DNA of 64,000 bases from G963666945 sp963666945 (lineage in GTDB: Bacteria; Bacteroidota; Bacteroidia; Bacteroidales; Marinifilaceae): the NCBI GenBank assembly GCA_963666945.2, contig CAXXRT010000016.1, forward strand, positions 62,001 through 126,000, read 5' to 3'. The notes beneath the pieces were generated by a model. The model was not told where the DNA came from and searched no databases. It worked only from the letters and a program-made list of their open reading frames with translations. Position numbers and translations under genes: made by a program. Shown here in pieces: positions 19,546-28,881 of this stretch (position 1 is its first letter; the number at the start of each line of letters is the position of its first letter).

Positions 19546-19716
19546 ATGAAAGAAAAAAAGATTTACAATACTGGAGAAAAGCCGGGAACTGGCAAATACA
19601 GATGTGTTAAATGTGGGCATGTTCATTTTATACAAACAAACTACGAGGAATTACCCCAATGTCCAAAGTGTCCCGATACCCAATGGGAAAGAGTGACAAT
19701 AGAACACAATTTTTAA
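19546..19716 (+). CDS. Small zinc-ribbon protein
   Basis: 56 aa, too short for standard ORF cut-offs. It reads MKEKKIYNTGEKPGTGKY and then a rubredoxin-like zinc ribbon with two knuckles, CVKCGH and CPKC, 18 residues apart. The start at 19546 is preceded by an AAGGG stretch. NTGEKPG-type zinc-ribbon miniproteins occur widely next to diverse genes; function unknown. The coding pattern (no internal stops, both CxxC pairs, its own terminator 20 bases later) supports a real gene. Confidence 0.75.
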   Translation: MKEKKIYNTGEKPGTGKYRCVKCGHVHFIQTNYEELPQCPKCPDTQWERVTIEHNF

Positions 19717-19734
19717 CCAAACTTTTATAAAGCC

Positions 19735-19770
19735 TTAGTGCTGCTATAACCATAGCAGTGCTTTATTTTG
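19735..19770 (+). terminator. Intrinsic terminator after the small zinc-ribbon gene
   Basis: Stem CTGCTAT / ATAGCAG with loop AACC, extended by wobble pairs, then a T-rich tail (TTTATTTTG). It lies 20 bases after the stop. Confidence 0.65.
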
Positions 19771-19849
19771 TGATATTATTGCTTTTCATTAGCTACTTAT
19801 AAATATTATTTACGATCATCCTGAAATTCATCTTAACAACAGTAAAAGA

Positions 19850-20128
19850 TGCGAAGTATTTTCTCTTTACCCCTCTGGGGTTTGTGGTCGGTTTATCCTA
19901 AGTTTATACCTCACAGAAAGGAGAACTTAGTATAATGAAAGTGAAAATAAAGTTAAAAACACAGATTTGATATTGCGTTGTTAAGGATAAAATCATAGCT
20001 TTGTCTCCCGAATTTTGCGACTTATATAAATTGCCGAAAGACAGTTATAGTTTCTCACCTTGAAGCCCAAAGCTAAAGCCTTTGAAAAAAGTAACTGCCT
20101 CAGATTTATATAAGGGGAAGGTCTCGCT
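19850..20128 (+). ncRNA. Structured intergenic RNA, candidate 6S RNA
   Basis: The 437-bp gap before the MATE gene has no ORF but shows ordered pairing. The outer arms GCGA...TTCTCTTTA (from 19852) and TATAAGGGGAA...TCGC (to 20128) can close a long stem. TTTATCCT (19892-19899) pairs with AGGATAAA (19984-19991), CTAAGTT with AACTTAG, and CAGTTA with TAACTG near 20042/20093. The 3' half contains TCACCTTGAA...GTAACTGCCT, reminiscent of E. coli 6S RNA (TCACCTTGAA...TTACAGCCT), the strand that templates pRNA. The length, about 280 nt, is longer than usual 6S. A cis-acting leader of the MATE gene is the alternative, because the element ends 26 bases before that start. Confidence 0.4.
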
Positions 20129-20153
20129 TATTATTTATTAAAACTTAAATAAT

Positions 20154-21515
20154 ATGCCAAAGATGCTGAAAGAACACAAACAGCATTACCGCGAGACATT
20201 AAGGCTTGGTCTTCCGGTAATATTAGCTCAATTAGGACAAATCACGGTTGGATTAGCAGATAATATGATGATTGGTCATATCGGAGGAATAGAACTTGCG
20301 GCAGCCTCTTTTTCCAATACACTATTCGCAGTAATGCTTTTATTTGCAATGGGATTTGCCATGTCATTAACCCCTATGGCCGGTGAGGCTTACGGTAAAA
20401 AGGACTACAACAAGATAGCATCATTTCTTAAAAACGGGTTCACTGCAAATATGAGTATAACTATTATATTTCTTATAGCAGTAACTCTATGTTACTACAT
20501 AATGCCTTTTATGGGTCAGCCAGCCTCAATAATACCAATGTCTCAATCTTATTTCCTGATTTTAGGACTATCTGTACCTCCTTTAATGTTTTTCCTAACA
20601 GGTAAACAAATAGCAGAGGGAATGGCCAACACTAAGGTTGCAATGTATATTACACTCATTGCCAACATTGTAAACATTATTGGCAACTATTTATTTATAA
20701 ACGGAAAACTTGGGATGCCATATATGGGACTTAACGGAGCTGGAATAGGCACACTGCTTTCAAGAGTTTTTATGGCAATTGCAATGATATTTGTTTTCTA
20801 TAAATATAAAAAATTCAGAAAAGTAAGTATACTATTAACAAAAACTACTCATTGTCTTGTAACCATAAAACAAATCTTTAAAATAGGGCTTCCCCTGGGT
20901 TTACAAATAGTATCGGAATCTGCAGCTTTTATTGTAGCGACCATTATGATGGGATGGCTTGGGGAAAAGGGACTTGCTGCTCACCAGATTGCATTTTGCT
21001 TATCGACTCTTGGATACATGATATATCAGGGGATTGGAGTCAGCACAACAATAAGAGTTAGTAATATACTGGGAAAACAGACATATTGCGAACTACCTAT
21101 AGCCTCGAAGGCGTCTTCCAGAATAACTGTATTACTTGTAATAATTATATCATCATTTTTCTTTTTATTCAGGCACCAATTACCATATTTATTTACCGAT
21201 GATCCAGAAATAGCCACACTAGCCACACAATTTATTTTATGGCTTATTGCATATCAATTATTCGATGCCTTACAGATTGTATATTCCGGAGTATTAAAGG
21301 GGCTATCTGACGTAAAGATACCAGGTATTATGGTCTTTATTTGTTATTTCATGATAGCCATCCCTATCAGTTATTTTGCAGCCTTCAAATGGGGATGGGA
21401 CGAAATAGGTATATGGATGGGATTCCCTGTAGGACTTGGAGCCTGTGCCCTACTCTTTTACTTCAGACTTAAAGTTCAGGTAAACAAACTTGTTGTTTCT
21501 AATAATAAAAGATAA
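20154..21515 (+). CDS. MATE-family multidrug/Na+ antiporter
   Basis: 453 aa with about 12 hydrophobic segments in two similar halves (each about 220 residues), the MATE layout. The first half opens LRLGLPVILAQLGQITVGLADNMMIGHIG, the classic NorM-like start, and the second half restarts at FKIGLPLGLQIVSESAAFIVATIMMG. Such proteins export cationic drugs or metabolites in exchange for Na+ or H+ across the inner membrane. Substrate not predictable. It follows the structured RNA candidate by 26 bases and could be co-transcribed with it or controlled by it. Confidence 0.93.
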   Translation: MPKMLKEHKQHYRETLRLGLPVILAQLGQITVGLADNMMIGHIGGIELAAASFSNTLFAVMLLFAMGFAMSLTPMAGEAYGKKDYNKIASFLKNGFTANMSITIIFLIAVTLCYYIMPFMGQPASIIPMSQSYFLILGLSVPPLMFFLTGKQIAEGMANTKVAMYITLIANIVNIIGNYLFINGKLGMPYMGLNGAGIGTLLSRVFMAIAMIFVFYKYKKFRKVSILLTKTTHCLVTIKQIFKIGLPLGLQIVSESAAFIVATIMMGWLGEKGLAAHQIAFCLSTLGYMIYQGIGVSTTIRVSNILGKQTYCELPIASKASSRITVLLVIIISSFFFLFRHQLPYLFTDDPEIATLATQFILWLIAYQLFDALQIVYSGVLKGLSDVKIPGIMVFICYFMIAIPISYFAAFKWGWDEIGIWMGFPVGLGACALLFYFRLKVQVNKLVVSNNKR

Positions 21516-21602
21516 AAATCTTTACAAATAATATATTCCAATTTGTATGATTTTCCAATACTTCAAACCATTTACTCTTGAATTACTGGGATTTATAATA
21601 AA

Positions 21603-21636
21603 AAATGAGCGACATAATAAATAAATGCCGCTCAAT
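21603..21636 (-). terminator. Intrinsic terminator of the FG-GAP gene
   Basis: On the minus strand GAGCGGCAT and ATGTCGCTC pair (one G-U) around a 9-base AT loop, followed by TTTTTTATT. It lies about 35 bases past the stop at 21671. Confidence 0.75.
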
Positions 21637-21670
21637 ATTATAACTCAGTTCAAACTATAACAATATTTTA

Positions 21671-22882
21671 TTACTTTCTCAAGCTAACAAAAACATATCC
21701 ATGAGATGCACCCTGAGGAGTATATTTTCTAAGTTTAGTATAAATTTCACGGGATTCAATACTAAGCTTATTAAATGCTTTATCGCTACGCATAGCATCA
21801 TACATCTCCTTTTTTGAATCTTTATACTTTTCCATATATTCTTTATATATCTTATCTAGTTTTGGACGAAGCTTATCAGATTTCTTCTGTAATTCATCTC
21901 TTTCCTTAATCTGAGCTTTTGTCAATTTAGGTGCTGGCTTATTAACTGTATTTTGATTACCAACAATTAAATCAAGTTTACCATCATTGTTGTAATCGGC
22001 TACTGCAACCTGGCTTAGTCCAGTACGTCCACCATTCTCTTTATTGATAAAATCTGAATCTTTAAGAATACATTCTGCTTCACCAAATTTAGGATTTCCA
22101 AGCCTACCTGTATTTTTATAGAAATATACTCCACCTTGTTTAGCTCCACATACTATATCCCATAATCCATCGCCATCCCAGTCAACTATAGCATCAGCAT
22201 GGTATTTAGGAAGCACATCAATATTTTTATCGGCAAAAACAGGATTTGTTTTAGAACCTTCATTGATGCGGAGTTTCACTCCCCCTCCACCACTTAATAA
22301 TAAATCCAAATCACCATCGTTATCCCAATCAAAAGCCTTTGCAAAATCAAGCTTATCGTGATTCTTTATATCTTCAACAGTAACGTATTTATTTTCTTTA
22401 AAATCGTAATACGTTCCGGAATGAATGTCTGTAGCTGTTTTATCTTTCATTACCTGAACCTCTCCAAGACTACCGTCTTTCTTTCCATAAAAGATATAGC
22501 AAACACCACCATAACCGGCTGCTAATAAATCACTATTACCGTCTCCATTTAAATCCACAAACTGTGGGCTAGCTGCAGTACATCACCAATTATGTGCAAC
22601 TGCATTTTCACCATTAGCCTGAATCATTGAGAAATCTTTATACTCAGGCTCAGATTTAGAGCCATTGTTTTTATAAAACCTGAATTCGCCTTTCCATGTA
22701 CCAACAATAAGATCTTGAAGACCATCATTATCGTAATCAGCAACTAAAGGTGCCGCATAGGCAGGACTGCAATCAATACACTTCCCCCCTGCCTTGATCG
22801 GCGTGGGAGTACCCATTTCCTGAGCAAAAGCAGTAGCCGAAAAGCCTAAGGCTAATACTGCCAACAGAATCTGTTTGTTCAT
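21671..22882 (-). CDS. Secreted FG-GAP/VCBS repeat protein with an in-frame UGA (candidate selenoprotein or single-stop pseudogene)
   Basis: Reading from the ATG at 22882, the frame is open to 21671 (403 residues) except for one TGA at 22585-22583 (codon 100). A signal peptide (MNKQILLAVLALGFSATAFAQ) is followed by FG-GAP blades, each with a calcium-binding DxDxDG-like loop: DYDNDGLQDL, DLNGDGNSDL, DWDNDGDLDL, DWDGDGLWDI and DYNNDGKLDL, then a Lys-rich helical region and a short C-terminus. This suggests an extracytoplasmic beta-propeller. At the stop the protein reads HNW-(UGA)-CTAASPQFVDLNGDG; the frame continues perfectly across it, with conserved family sequence on both sides. The next codon is Cys and a stem-loop follows, so selenocysteine insertion is possible; a recent nonsense mutation or a read error is the alternative. 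It is monocistronic. Confidence 0.7.
22555..22567 (-). promoter_or_regulatory. Possible SECIS-like stem-loop after the in-frame UGA
   Basis: On the minus strand, 15 bases after the UGA, CCACA-GTT-TGTGG forms a 5-bp stem with loop GUU. The loop G is 21 bases from the UGA, within the spacing described for bacterial SECIS elements. The stem is short and such hairpins arise by chance, so this is suggestive only. Confidence 0.3.
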
Positions 22883-23084
22883 AATCAATTAATTTTTTGG
22901 TTTATTATTAATGCCCCTAAAATTATTATGAAATGCAGTATTGGATTCTTAAAAATATGTTAAAAAACTGATAAGGGAAGTTAAAATATGAAAACATATT
23001 CTATTAATACATACACTTTTCGTGTTTTTAAAATTATTTGTAAAACCAAATCAGTTTATCATTCATATCTGACATACTTAATAA

Positions 23085-23140
23085 AGGGTCTTCTGAAACA
23101 GAAAACCCTCTATACTAAAATTAAATCAGAAACCACAAAT
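23085..23140 (-). terminator. Terminator plus dispersed repeat at the end of the first exporter unit
   Basis: AGGGT-TTCTG / CAGAA-ACCCT forms an imperfect hairpin (23085-23109) past the stop of the permease gene at 23184. It is joined to a conserved block (TCAGAAACCACAAAT, 23126-23140). The same hairpin-plus-block arrangement recurs at 38408-38465 after the MutS-like genes, so this is a copied 3' element. Confidence 0.6.
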
Positions 23141-23183
23141 ATTGAAACAACTCAATATTTATTTTTTACGAATATATGTTGAC

Positions 23184-25475
23184 TTATTGTCTTTGTCTTC
23201 TTAATAGCAATATACCACCGAACAAACCAAGTAACAATGGTAATATTCCCTTATAGAATATATTTACATATATCATATTGCTACGATTAAAAAATATCTC
23301 ATTATCAGGAGGTCTTACCCTATTTGTATTTACAGGATATTCATCGTACGATAACCACTGGAACATAGCAGGAATAAAGGAAAAGTTTGCTGAATTTATG
23401 TTACTACGAGAACGTGATAGTTCACCGTTGCTAATAAAATCTGAATCTCCCAATACTATTATCCTTTGTTCTTTATCGGCAACCTTACGACTCAAGGCTA
23501 GAGCTATAGGTGCAGATTTCTCTACCTCTCCTTTCTTTGGATTTAATTCTACTTTTTCATCAATAAAATTAGTAGTCTCCAATTCACTCCAGCTTCCTTC
23601 TGTGTTTGTTACAATTAAAGGAGTAACATTGTATCCCTTCTCCTCAACATATTCTAATCCTGAAGCCCCTGGCATTGCTATCTTATAATCATATCTGTAT
23701 AAATTATACATTTGACTGGAAATATCTTTTGTAGCTCTGGTAATATTTCCTGCAATTACATCCGGAACAACATCCTGCATAGGTTGAACCAATACTCCCT
23801 GAGTCATTTTTACTCCTAATTTCTCAATAAAAGGATTTATAACGTCCTGACGATTTGCATCAGAAGCAATAATTAAATTTCCACCTCTATCAATATAATT
23901 TTCAAGTTTTGCCTGCTCTTCATTTGTAAAGGATTTTCTAATATCAGCAATTACAATTATATCGATATCGTCAGGTATATTTTTAGATAATGTAAGATTA
24001 ACACCTTCAAATCCCTGGTTAATTAAAGAAGAACGGAACGAACGATTATTTACAAAAGCGCTATAATCCTTATCCCTGTTTCTATCAATTACACGTTCAC
24101 CATGACCAGTAAGGAAACCAACCTTAGGAGCTTTTACAACAAAACTCTTTAAAGCAGCAGTAATTTCCGTCTCAGAAGGATGTCTCTGATTATCATTAAA
24201 TAAACGAAGATATGCCTTTTGTCCATTCTCTCTAACTATCTGACGTACGAAACGATTTCCCTCTGGCTCAAGATCAATCACTTTTTTTATTTCCTCTGGT
24301 GATAAGAACATATCCATGTCATAACCACGTGCCTTACACATCTGTTCTGCAATTTCTTTGTCCGTCTTATTTGGAAAATATCTATAAATAGATGAATTTT
24401 CTACTTTATCATAATAATAAACATATTTCATTTCCATTTCTGGTTTAAAACGAACATATTTACTAAAACGATCCATATCGTATTTTACAGCACGAGGAGC
24501 ACCAGTCATAAAGTCATCGTCAAGAAGATTTACGTAGGTTGTCATAGTAAGTCCCCCATCAAGTTTAGCCATAATCTCCTGACTATTCTTTGTCAGTGTA
24601 TTACTCTTGGTTGCTGTTGTATCGTAGTAAGCCATTAAAGTTGGACGTGAACTAAAATATCCTAACATACAGGCAATAAAAAACACACCAGCATATTTTC
24701 CAATAGTAACAAAAATTGAGTTTTTTTGTACACTAGAATTTAGTTTTAGAATACTAAAACAAACAAAAAGAGATATTACAATTAAGAAATACAATATATC
24801 CTCGCTACATATTAATCCAGCCATAAGTTCTTTAGTCCTTCCAGCTATCGACAACCAATAAGTAATTTCCCTAACAAAAGCGATTTCCTGCCCTATGCCT
24901 CCTATGAAGTTAAATACTGCAAGAACTGCTAAAGTTCCCATTGCAGCTACGACCTGATAGGAAGTCAAACAAGACATAAACAAACCAATAGCAGAATAAG
25001 CACATATTAACAAATACGTTCCTAAAAGAGCTGATAATACAGCAGGAAAATCCATATCTTTAATTGTAAAGCCACCAAATACAATAAATGATGATAATAT
25101 AAGAATAAGAGAAAAGCAATAGATCATCATCGCTAAATATTTCCCTAGTATTATTTTCACATTTGTTATGGGCGAAGAGAATAATAATTTTATTGAACCA
25201 CTACCAATCTCCCTACTAACTAATCCCATTGTTAATAAAGGAATATAGAGATATAAATTATTAAGCATCATATCAAACAAACTATAACCAGTATAAATAC
25301 GAGAGGTAACATTATACAAATTATAGCCCAAAACCTGATGTTTTACGCACTTTCCAAAAGTATCAGTAAATTCCATACCCCCCTGAAATGCAAATATTAT
25401 TAGCACCAGCCAGGCAACCGGAGAATAAAACAAAGTAAACAACTCTGTTTTAGCTATTCTAAATATTGTTTTCAT
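23184..25475 (-). CDS. GldF-GldG-like fused ABC exporter permease (unit 1, copy A)
   Basis: 763 aa from the ATG at 25475 (MKTIFRIAKTELF). Residues 1-240 form an ABC-2-type permease with about six membrane segments (SPVAWLVLIIFAF, LYIPLLTMGL, SGSIKLLFSSPITNVKIILGKYLAM, LIVISLFVCFSIL). Another membrane segment at about 260 leads into an extracytoplasmic domain like GldG/ABC_transp_aux (PF09822) with GFLTGHGERVIDRNRD, DIDIIVIADIRKSF, YIDRGGNLIIASDANRQD and IIVLGDSDFISNGELSRSR. A last membrane helix (FYKGILPLLLGLFGGILLL) ends in basic residues. In gliding bacteria GldF and GldG are separate subunits working with the GldA ATPase; here they are fused. Closest relative in the window is the protein encoded at 44966-47257. 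Last gene of its operon. Confidence 0.88.
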   Translation of the reverse strand: MKTIFRIAKTELFTLFYSPVAWLVLIIFAFQGGMEFTDTFGKCVKHQVLGYNLYNVTSRIYTGYSLFDMMLNNLYLYIPLLTMGLVSREIGSGSIKLLFSSPITNVKIILGKYLAMMIYCFSLILILSSFIVFGGFTIKDMDFPAVLSALLGTYLLICAYSAIGLFMSCLTSYQVVAAMGTLAVLAVFNFIGGIGQEIAFVREITYWLSIAGRTKELMAGLICSEDILYFLIVISLFVCFSILKLNSSVQKNSIFVTIGKYAGVFFIACMLGYFSSRPTLMAYYDTTATKSNTLTKNSQEIMAKLDGGLTMTTYVNLLDDDFMTGAPRAVKYDMDRFSKYVRFKPEMEMKYVYYYDKVENSSIYRYFPNKTDKEIAEQMCKARGYDMDMFLSPEEIKKVIDLEPEGNRFVRQIVRENGQKAYLRLFNDNQRHPSETEITAALKSFVVKAPKVGFLTGHGERVIDRNRDKDYSAFVNNRSFRSSLINQGFEGVNLTLSKNIPDDIDIIVIADIRKSFTNEEQAKLENYIDRGGNLIIASDANRQDVINPFIEKLGVKMTQGVLVQPMQDVVPDVIAGNITRATKDISSQMYNLYRYDYKIAMPGASGLEYVEEKGYNVTPLIVTNTEGSWSELETTNFIDEKVELNPKKGEVEKSAPIALALSRKVADKEQRIIVLGDSDFISNGELSRSRSNINSANFSFIPAMFQWLSYDEYPVNTNRVRPPDNEIFFNRSNMIYVNIFYKGILPLLLGLFGGILLLRRQRQ

Positions 25476-25501
25476 ATACAATTATTTAACTTTTTTATAA
25501 T

Positions 25502-25527
25502 AGAGACAGGTAATAATTCCTGTCTCT
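25502..25527 (-). terminator. Hairpin between the two unit-1 permease genes
   Basis: Perfect 9-bp arms AGAGACAGG / CCTGTCTCT around an 8-base AT loop. The T-tract after it is weak, so it may tune the ratio of the two permeases or protect mRNA ends rather than fully terminate. Confidence 0.55.
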
Positions 25528-25564
25528 TAATATTATTCCAAAAGGAATGGGAAACATATTCCAA

Positions 25565-27871
25565 TTAATAACTTTTTCTTGTAAACCATATATAACACCC
25601 CGCAAAAGCCAATAGGAAAGGAATTATCCCCATAAAGAATATCTTTATCCAAACAGCAGCTTCAAAACCTAAACTCATATCGTTATCAATAGCATAAGGT
25701 CTGCGTGTATCAACAGGATACTCTCCATAACTCATCCATTCAAACATTCCGGGAATAAATGAAATATTAGCAGAAGCAATCTTGCTACGAGAACGAGATA
25801 ATTCACCATTGCTAATAAAATCAGAATCTCCAAATATCATTATACGTTGATCTTTGTCACCAACTTTTCTACTTAATGCCAATGCTGCAGGTAATGATTT
25901 TTCTTCTTCTCCTACCATTGGATTTAGAATAGTCTTTTCCTCCAAGAAATCCTTAGTCTCCAACTCGTTCCAGCTACGCTTATTGTTTGTGACAATAAGT
26001 GGGGTAACCTTAAACCCGTTATCCTCAGTATAAGACAAACCTACAGTACCCGGCAATGCTATTTTATTACCATTCTCTCGTAATTTTTGTAAACGAAAAG
26101 AAAGAGCATCAGATTCTTTTGTTAAATTTCCTGCAATTACATTAGGAGTAACATCAGTAATTTCCTGCACCAAACTTCCTTGCATTAACTCAACACCGAA
26201 TTGTTTAATAAAAGGATTTATAATAGACTGATGACCAGGCTCTCCTGTAATAATCATATTACCACCTTTGGCAATAAACTTATTCAGTTTCTCTATTTCT
26301 TTAGCATTTAAAGGAGTCTTTAAATCTGCCATTACAAGAACAGAAATATCAGATGAAATTTCTTTTTCTCCTGATAAATCAATACAAACACCATCGAACC
26401 CTTGGTTAAGCATTGAATTTCTGAACCCACGGTTATTTACAAAGGCACTAAAGTCCCTATCCCTGTATCTGTCTATTACTCTTTCTCCATGACCTGTTAG
26501 GAATCCAACTTTAGGCGATTTCACAACAAACCGTTTTAATGCTGCCGAGATCTCCGATTCAGTTGGGAATTTCATATTATCGTTATATAGTCTAAGCCAT
26601 GTTTTCTGACCATCTCCCGTTACTAACTGGCGTACAAATTTATTACCTTCAGGCCTTAAATCTATTTCTTTTCTTATCTCTTCCGGAGACTTAAACATCT
26701 CAAAATCTAAATCACTAATATTTGCAACTCTCTCTGCAATTTCCTTGTCACTCATATTAGGATATCTACTATATAAATTTGGATTATTTGTCCTATCATA
26801 AAAATAAACATACTCCATCTCTATATCCGGCTTAAATCGAATATATTTTTTAAAACGCTCTAAATCAGTATTCCTTGCATGAGGTAATCCATTATAATAA
26901 TCTTTATCCAGAAGGTTTACATAAGTAACAATCTTCAGATCTTTATCCTTAAGTTCTTCCATTATCTCCTGACTCTTAACAGTCAGAGTATTGGATTTAG
27001 TATAAGTAGCATCATAATAAGACATCATTGAAGGTCGTGAACTTACATATCCCAAAAGCATAGCAAGTAAAAATACACCACCGTATCTTAACGAATTACC
27101 AAGAATTGAAACCCTCTTTACTCCTGAATTTAATTTCAATATACTAAATACTACAAATAAAGAAATTACAATTATGAAATATAAAATATCTTCACTACAT
27201 ATTAGACCATTAATAAATTCGTAAGATCTACCAGATATAGATAACCAATAAGTAATATCTCTCACAAAATCGATATCCTGACCTACACCCCCAATATAAT
27301 TAAGAACTGCTAACACCGCTAAAGTTCCCATGGCAGCAACTACTTGATAAGATGTAAGACAAGACATAAACAACCCTATTGCAGCATAAGAACATATTAA
27401 TAAGTACAATCCCAGCAAACCAGCTAATACTAAAGGCAAGTCGAAATTATCAATTGTTATCATACAGAAGATAACAGGTATTGCCATAATTAGAATAAGC
27501 ATAAAACAATAAACAGCCATTGCTAAATACTTACCCAGAACAATTTTAGTATTTGTAATAGGAGACGAGAACAGTAATTTAATTGAACCACTTTTTATTT
27601 CTCTACTCATAAGCCCCATTGTCAATAAAGGCAAATACAAATAAAGATTGTTTAGCATGCCTGAAAATAGGCCCCTCATACTACCGGAAAAAACAGATGA
27701 TGTTATTCCCCAAAGGCCATATCCCATTGACTTAGCTCTCAATTGATTCTCCATAAGACCTGAAAATTCCATATTCACCTGAAAGGCAAATATTACTAAT
27801 ATTAACCAGGCTATTGGCGAATAAAACAAAGTAAATAACTCTGTTTTAGCTATTCTATAAATTGTTTTCAT
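25565..27871 (-). CDS. GldF-GldG-like fused ABC exporter permease (unit 1, copy B)
   Basis: 768 aa, starting MKTIYRIAKTELFTLFYSP like its neighbour. Same plan: an ABC-2 membrane domain of about 240 residues, a membrane anchor near 265 (GVFLLAMLLGYVSSRP), a large extracytoplasmic GldG-like domain (GFLTGHGERVIDRYRD, KFIAKGGNMIITGEPGHQS, IMIFGDSDFISNGELSRSR) and a C-terminal helix (FFMGIIPFLLAFAGCYIWF). Differences from copy A, such as DMSLGFEAAVWIKI before the last helix, are shared with the protein at 47298-49604, so A and B are distinct subunits that were duplicated as a pair. Eighteen bases downstream of its ATPase gene; probably A and B form a heterodimeric exporter with it. Confidence 0.88.
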   Translation of the reverse strand: MKTIYRIAKTELFTLFYSPIAWLILVIFAFQVNMEFSGLMENQLRAKSMGYGLWGITSSVFSGSMRGLFSGMLNNLYLYLPLLTMGLMSREIKSGSIKLLFSSPITNTKIVLGKYLAMAVYCFMLILIMAIPVIFCMITIDNFDLPLVLAGLLGLYLLICSYAAIGLFMSCLTSYQVVAAMGTLAVLAVLNYIGGVGQDIDFVRDITYWLSISGRSYEFINGLICSEDILYFIIVISLFVVFSILKLNSGVKRVSILGNSLRYGGVFLLAMLLGYVSSRPSMMSYYDATYTKSNTLTVKSQEIMEELKDKDLKIVTYVNLLDKDYYNGLPHARNTDLERFKKYIRFKPDIEMEYVYFYDRTNNPNLYSRYPNMSDKEIAERVANISDLDFEMFKSPEEIRKEIDLRPEGNKFVRQLVTGDGQKTWLRLYNDNMKFPTESEISAALKRFVVKSPKVGFLTGHGERVIDRYRDRDFSAFVNNRGFRNSMLNQGFDGVCIDLSGEKEISSDISVLVMADLKTPLNAKEIEKLNKFIAKGGNMIITGEPGHQSIINPFIKQFGVELMQGSLVQEITDVTPNVIAGNLTKESDALSFRLQKLRENGNKIALPGTVGLSYTEDNGFKVTPLIVTNNKRSWNELETKDFLEEKTILNPMVGEEEKSLPAALALSRKVGDKDQRIMIFGDSDFISNGELSRSRSKIASANISFIPGMFEWMSYGEYPVDTRRPYAIDNDMSLGFEAAVWIKIFFMGIIPFLLAFAGCYIWFTRKSY

Positions 27872-27889
27872 ATTGCTCTATTTTATCAA

Positions 27890-28828
27890 TTAATAAGTTT
27901 TTTTATACTTTGATAATGTAGCAAATATGGTTTCTAATGAGACTTTTTCAACATTTATCTCATTCAATCTCCAACCTTTACTCACACTGTATTCAACAAA
28001 CTTCTCTGCTAAATCATTACTTGTATCAAACTTTATTTTAAATTGATTATCACCTAAATCATTAACATCCACAACGCCTTCAATAGCCTTAAACTCTTCA
28101 GGTGTAGGAGGAGACATTAACTTCACCAATAATGAATCAGGTTCAATATAATGATCAAAATCATCCATAGTTCCTTCAAAAACGACTTTTCCAGCCTCAA
28201 TCATCTTTATATGATCACAAGTATTTTCTACCTCCGATAAAATATGAGTTGAGAAAATAACAAGTCTTTCTTCTGCGATACTATTAATTAAATGACGAAT
28301 CTCTAATATCTGATTTGGATCAAGACCATTAGTAGGCTCATCCATAACAACAAATTTAGGTTTATGAAGAATAGACTGAGCAATGCCTACCCGCTGCTGA
28401 AATCCCCCGGAAAGATTTCTAATAACACGTTTTCTAAAATGAGTAATACCACATCTATCCATGGCAGCCTCTACAAAAGATTTTACATTCTTGCTATCAA
28501 CCAAGCGTAAATGAGCACAGTGCGTCAAATACTCCTCAATAGTCAAATCGAAATGCAAAGGAGGCTTTTGTGGTAAAAATCCAATATATTTTTTAGCTTC
28601 AACGGGATTTTCTCTCATATTAATTCCGTTAATGAATATATCCCCCTCAGTCTGATTAAGCACACCACACATTATATTCATTGTAGTAGACTTTCCTGCA
28701 CCGTTAGAACCAACAAGTCCTAATACCCCTTTATCGTTATATTCAAAATTAATATCTTTCACAGCCCATTGCTTACCTCCGTTATAAGAATGAGACAAAT
28801 TACTTACCTTTAATACACTACTATTCAT
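27890..28828 (-). CDS. ABC transporter ATP-binding protein, GldA-like (unit 1)
   Basis: 312 aa. Walker A GSNGAGKST (residues 40-48), Q-loop GFLPQKPPL, ABC signature LSGGFQQRVGIAQ (about 138), Walker B FVVMDEPTNG (about 160), His switch FSTHILSEVE. After residue 220 comes the extra C-terminal domain found in ABC-2 exporter ATPases of the CcmA/GldA type, with PPTPEEFKAIEGVVDVNDLG. It powers the two fused permeases encoded 18 bp downstream. Very similar to the ATPase at 49619-50557 and less so to the one at 43717-44640. Upstream lies a long inverted repeat that separates it from the lipoprotein gene. Confidence 0.93.
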   Translation of the reverse strand: MNSSVLKVSNLSHSYNGGKQWAVKDINFEYNDKGVLGLVGSNGAGKSTTMNIMCGVLNQTEGDIFINGINMRENPVEAKKYIGFLPQKPPLHFDLTIEEYLTHCAHLRLVDSKNVKSFVEAAMDRCGITHFRKRVIRNLSGGFQQRVGIAQSILHKPKFVVMDEPTNGLDPNQILEIRHLINSIAEERLVIFSTHILSEVENTCDHIKMIEAGKVVFEGTMDDFDHYIEPDSLLVKLMSPPTPEEFKAIEGVVDVNDLGDNQFKIKFDTSNDLAEKFVEYSVSKGWRLNEINVEKVSLETIFATLSKYKKTY

Positions 28829-28881
28829 TTCTATATATTTTAATATTATTTAATATCTATGGTTCTGAGGTTAAAAAATAG

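Noticed and set aside
22988..23182. 64-codon plus-strand frame between FG-GAP and permease genes
   Set aside because: Crosses the terminator-linked repeat; composition is that of AT-rich non-coding DNA.
23184..28828. Gliding motility locus (gldA/gldF/gldG)
   Set aside because: Only ABC components are present, in fused and multiplied form; no gldJ-N, sprA, sprE or sprT in the window.
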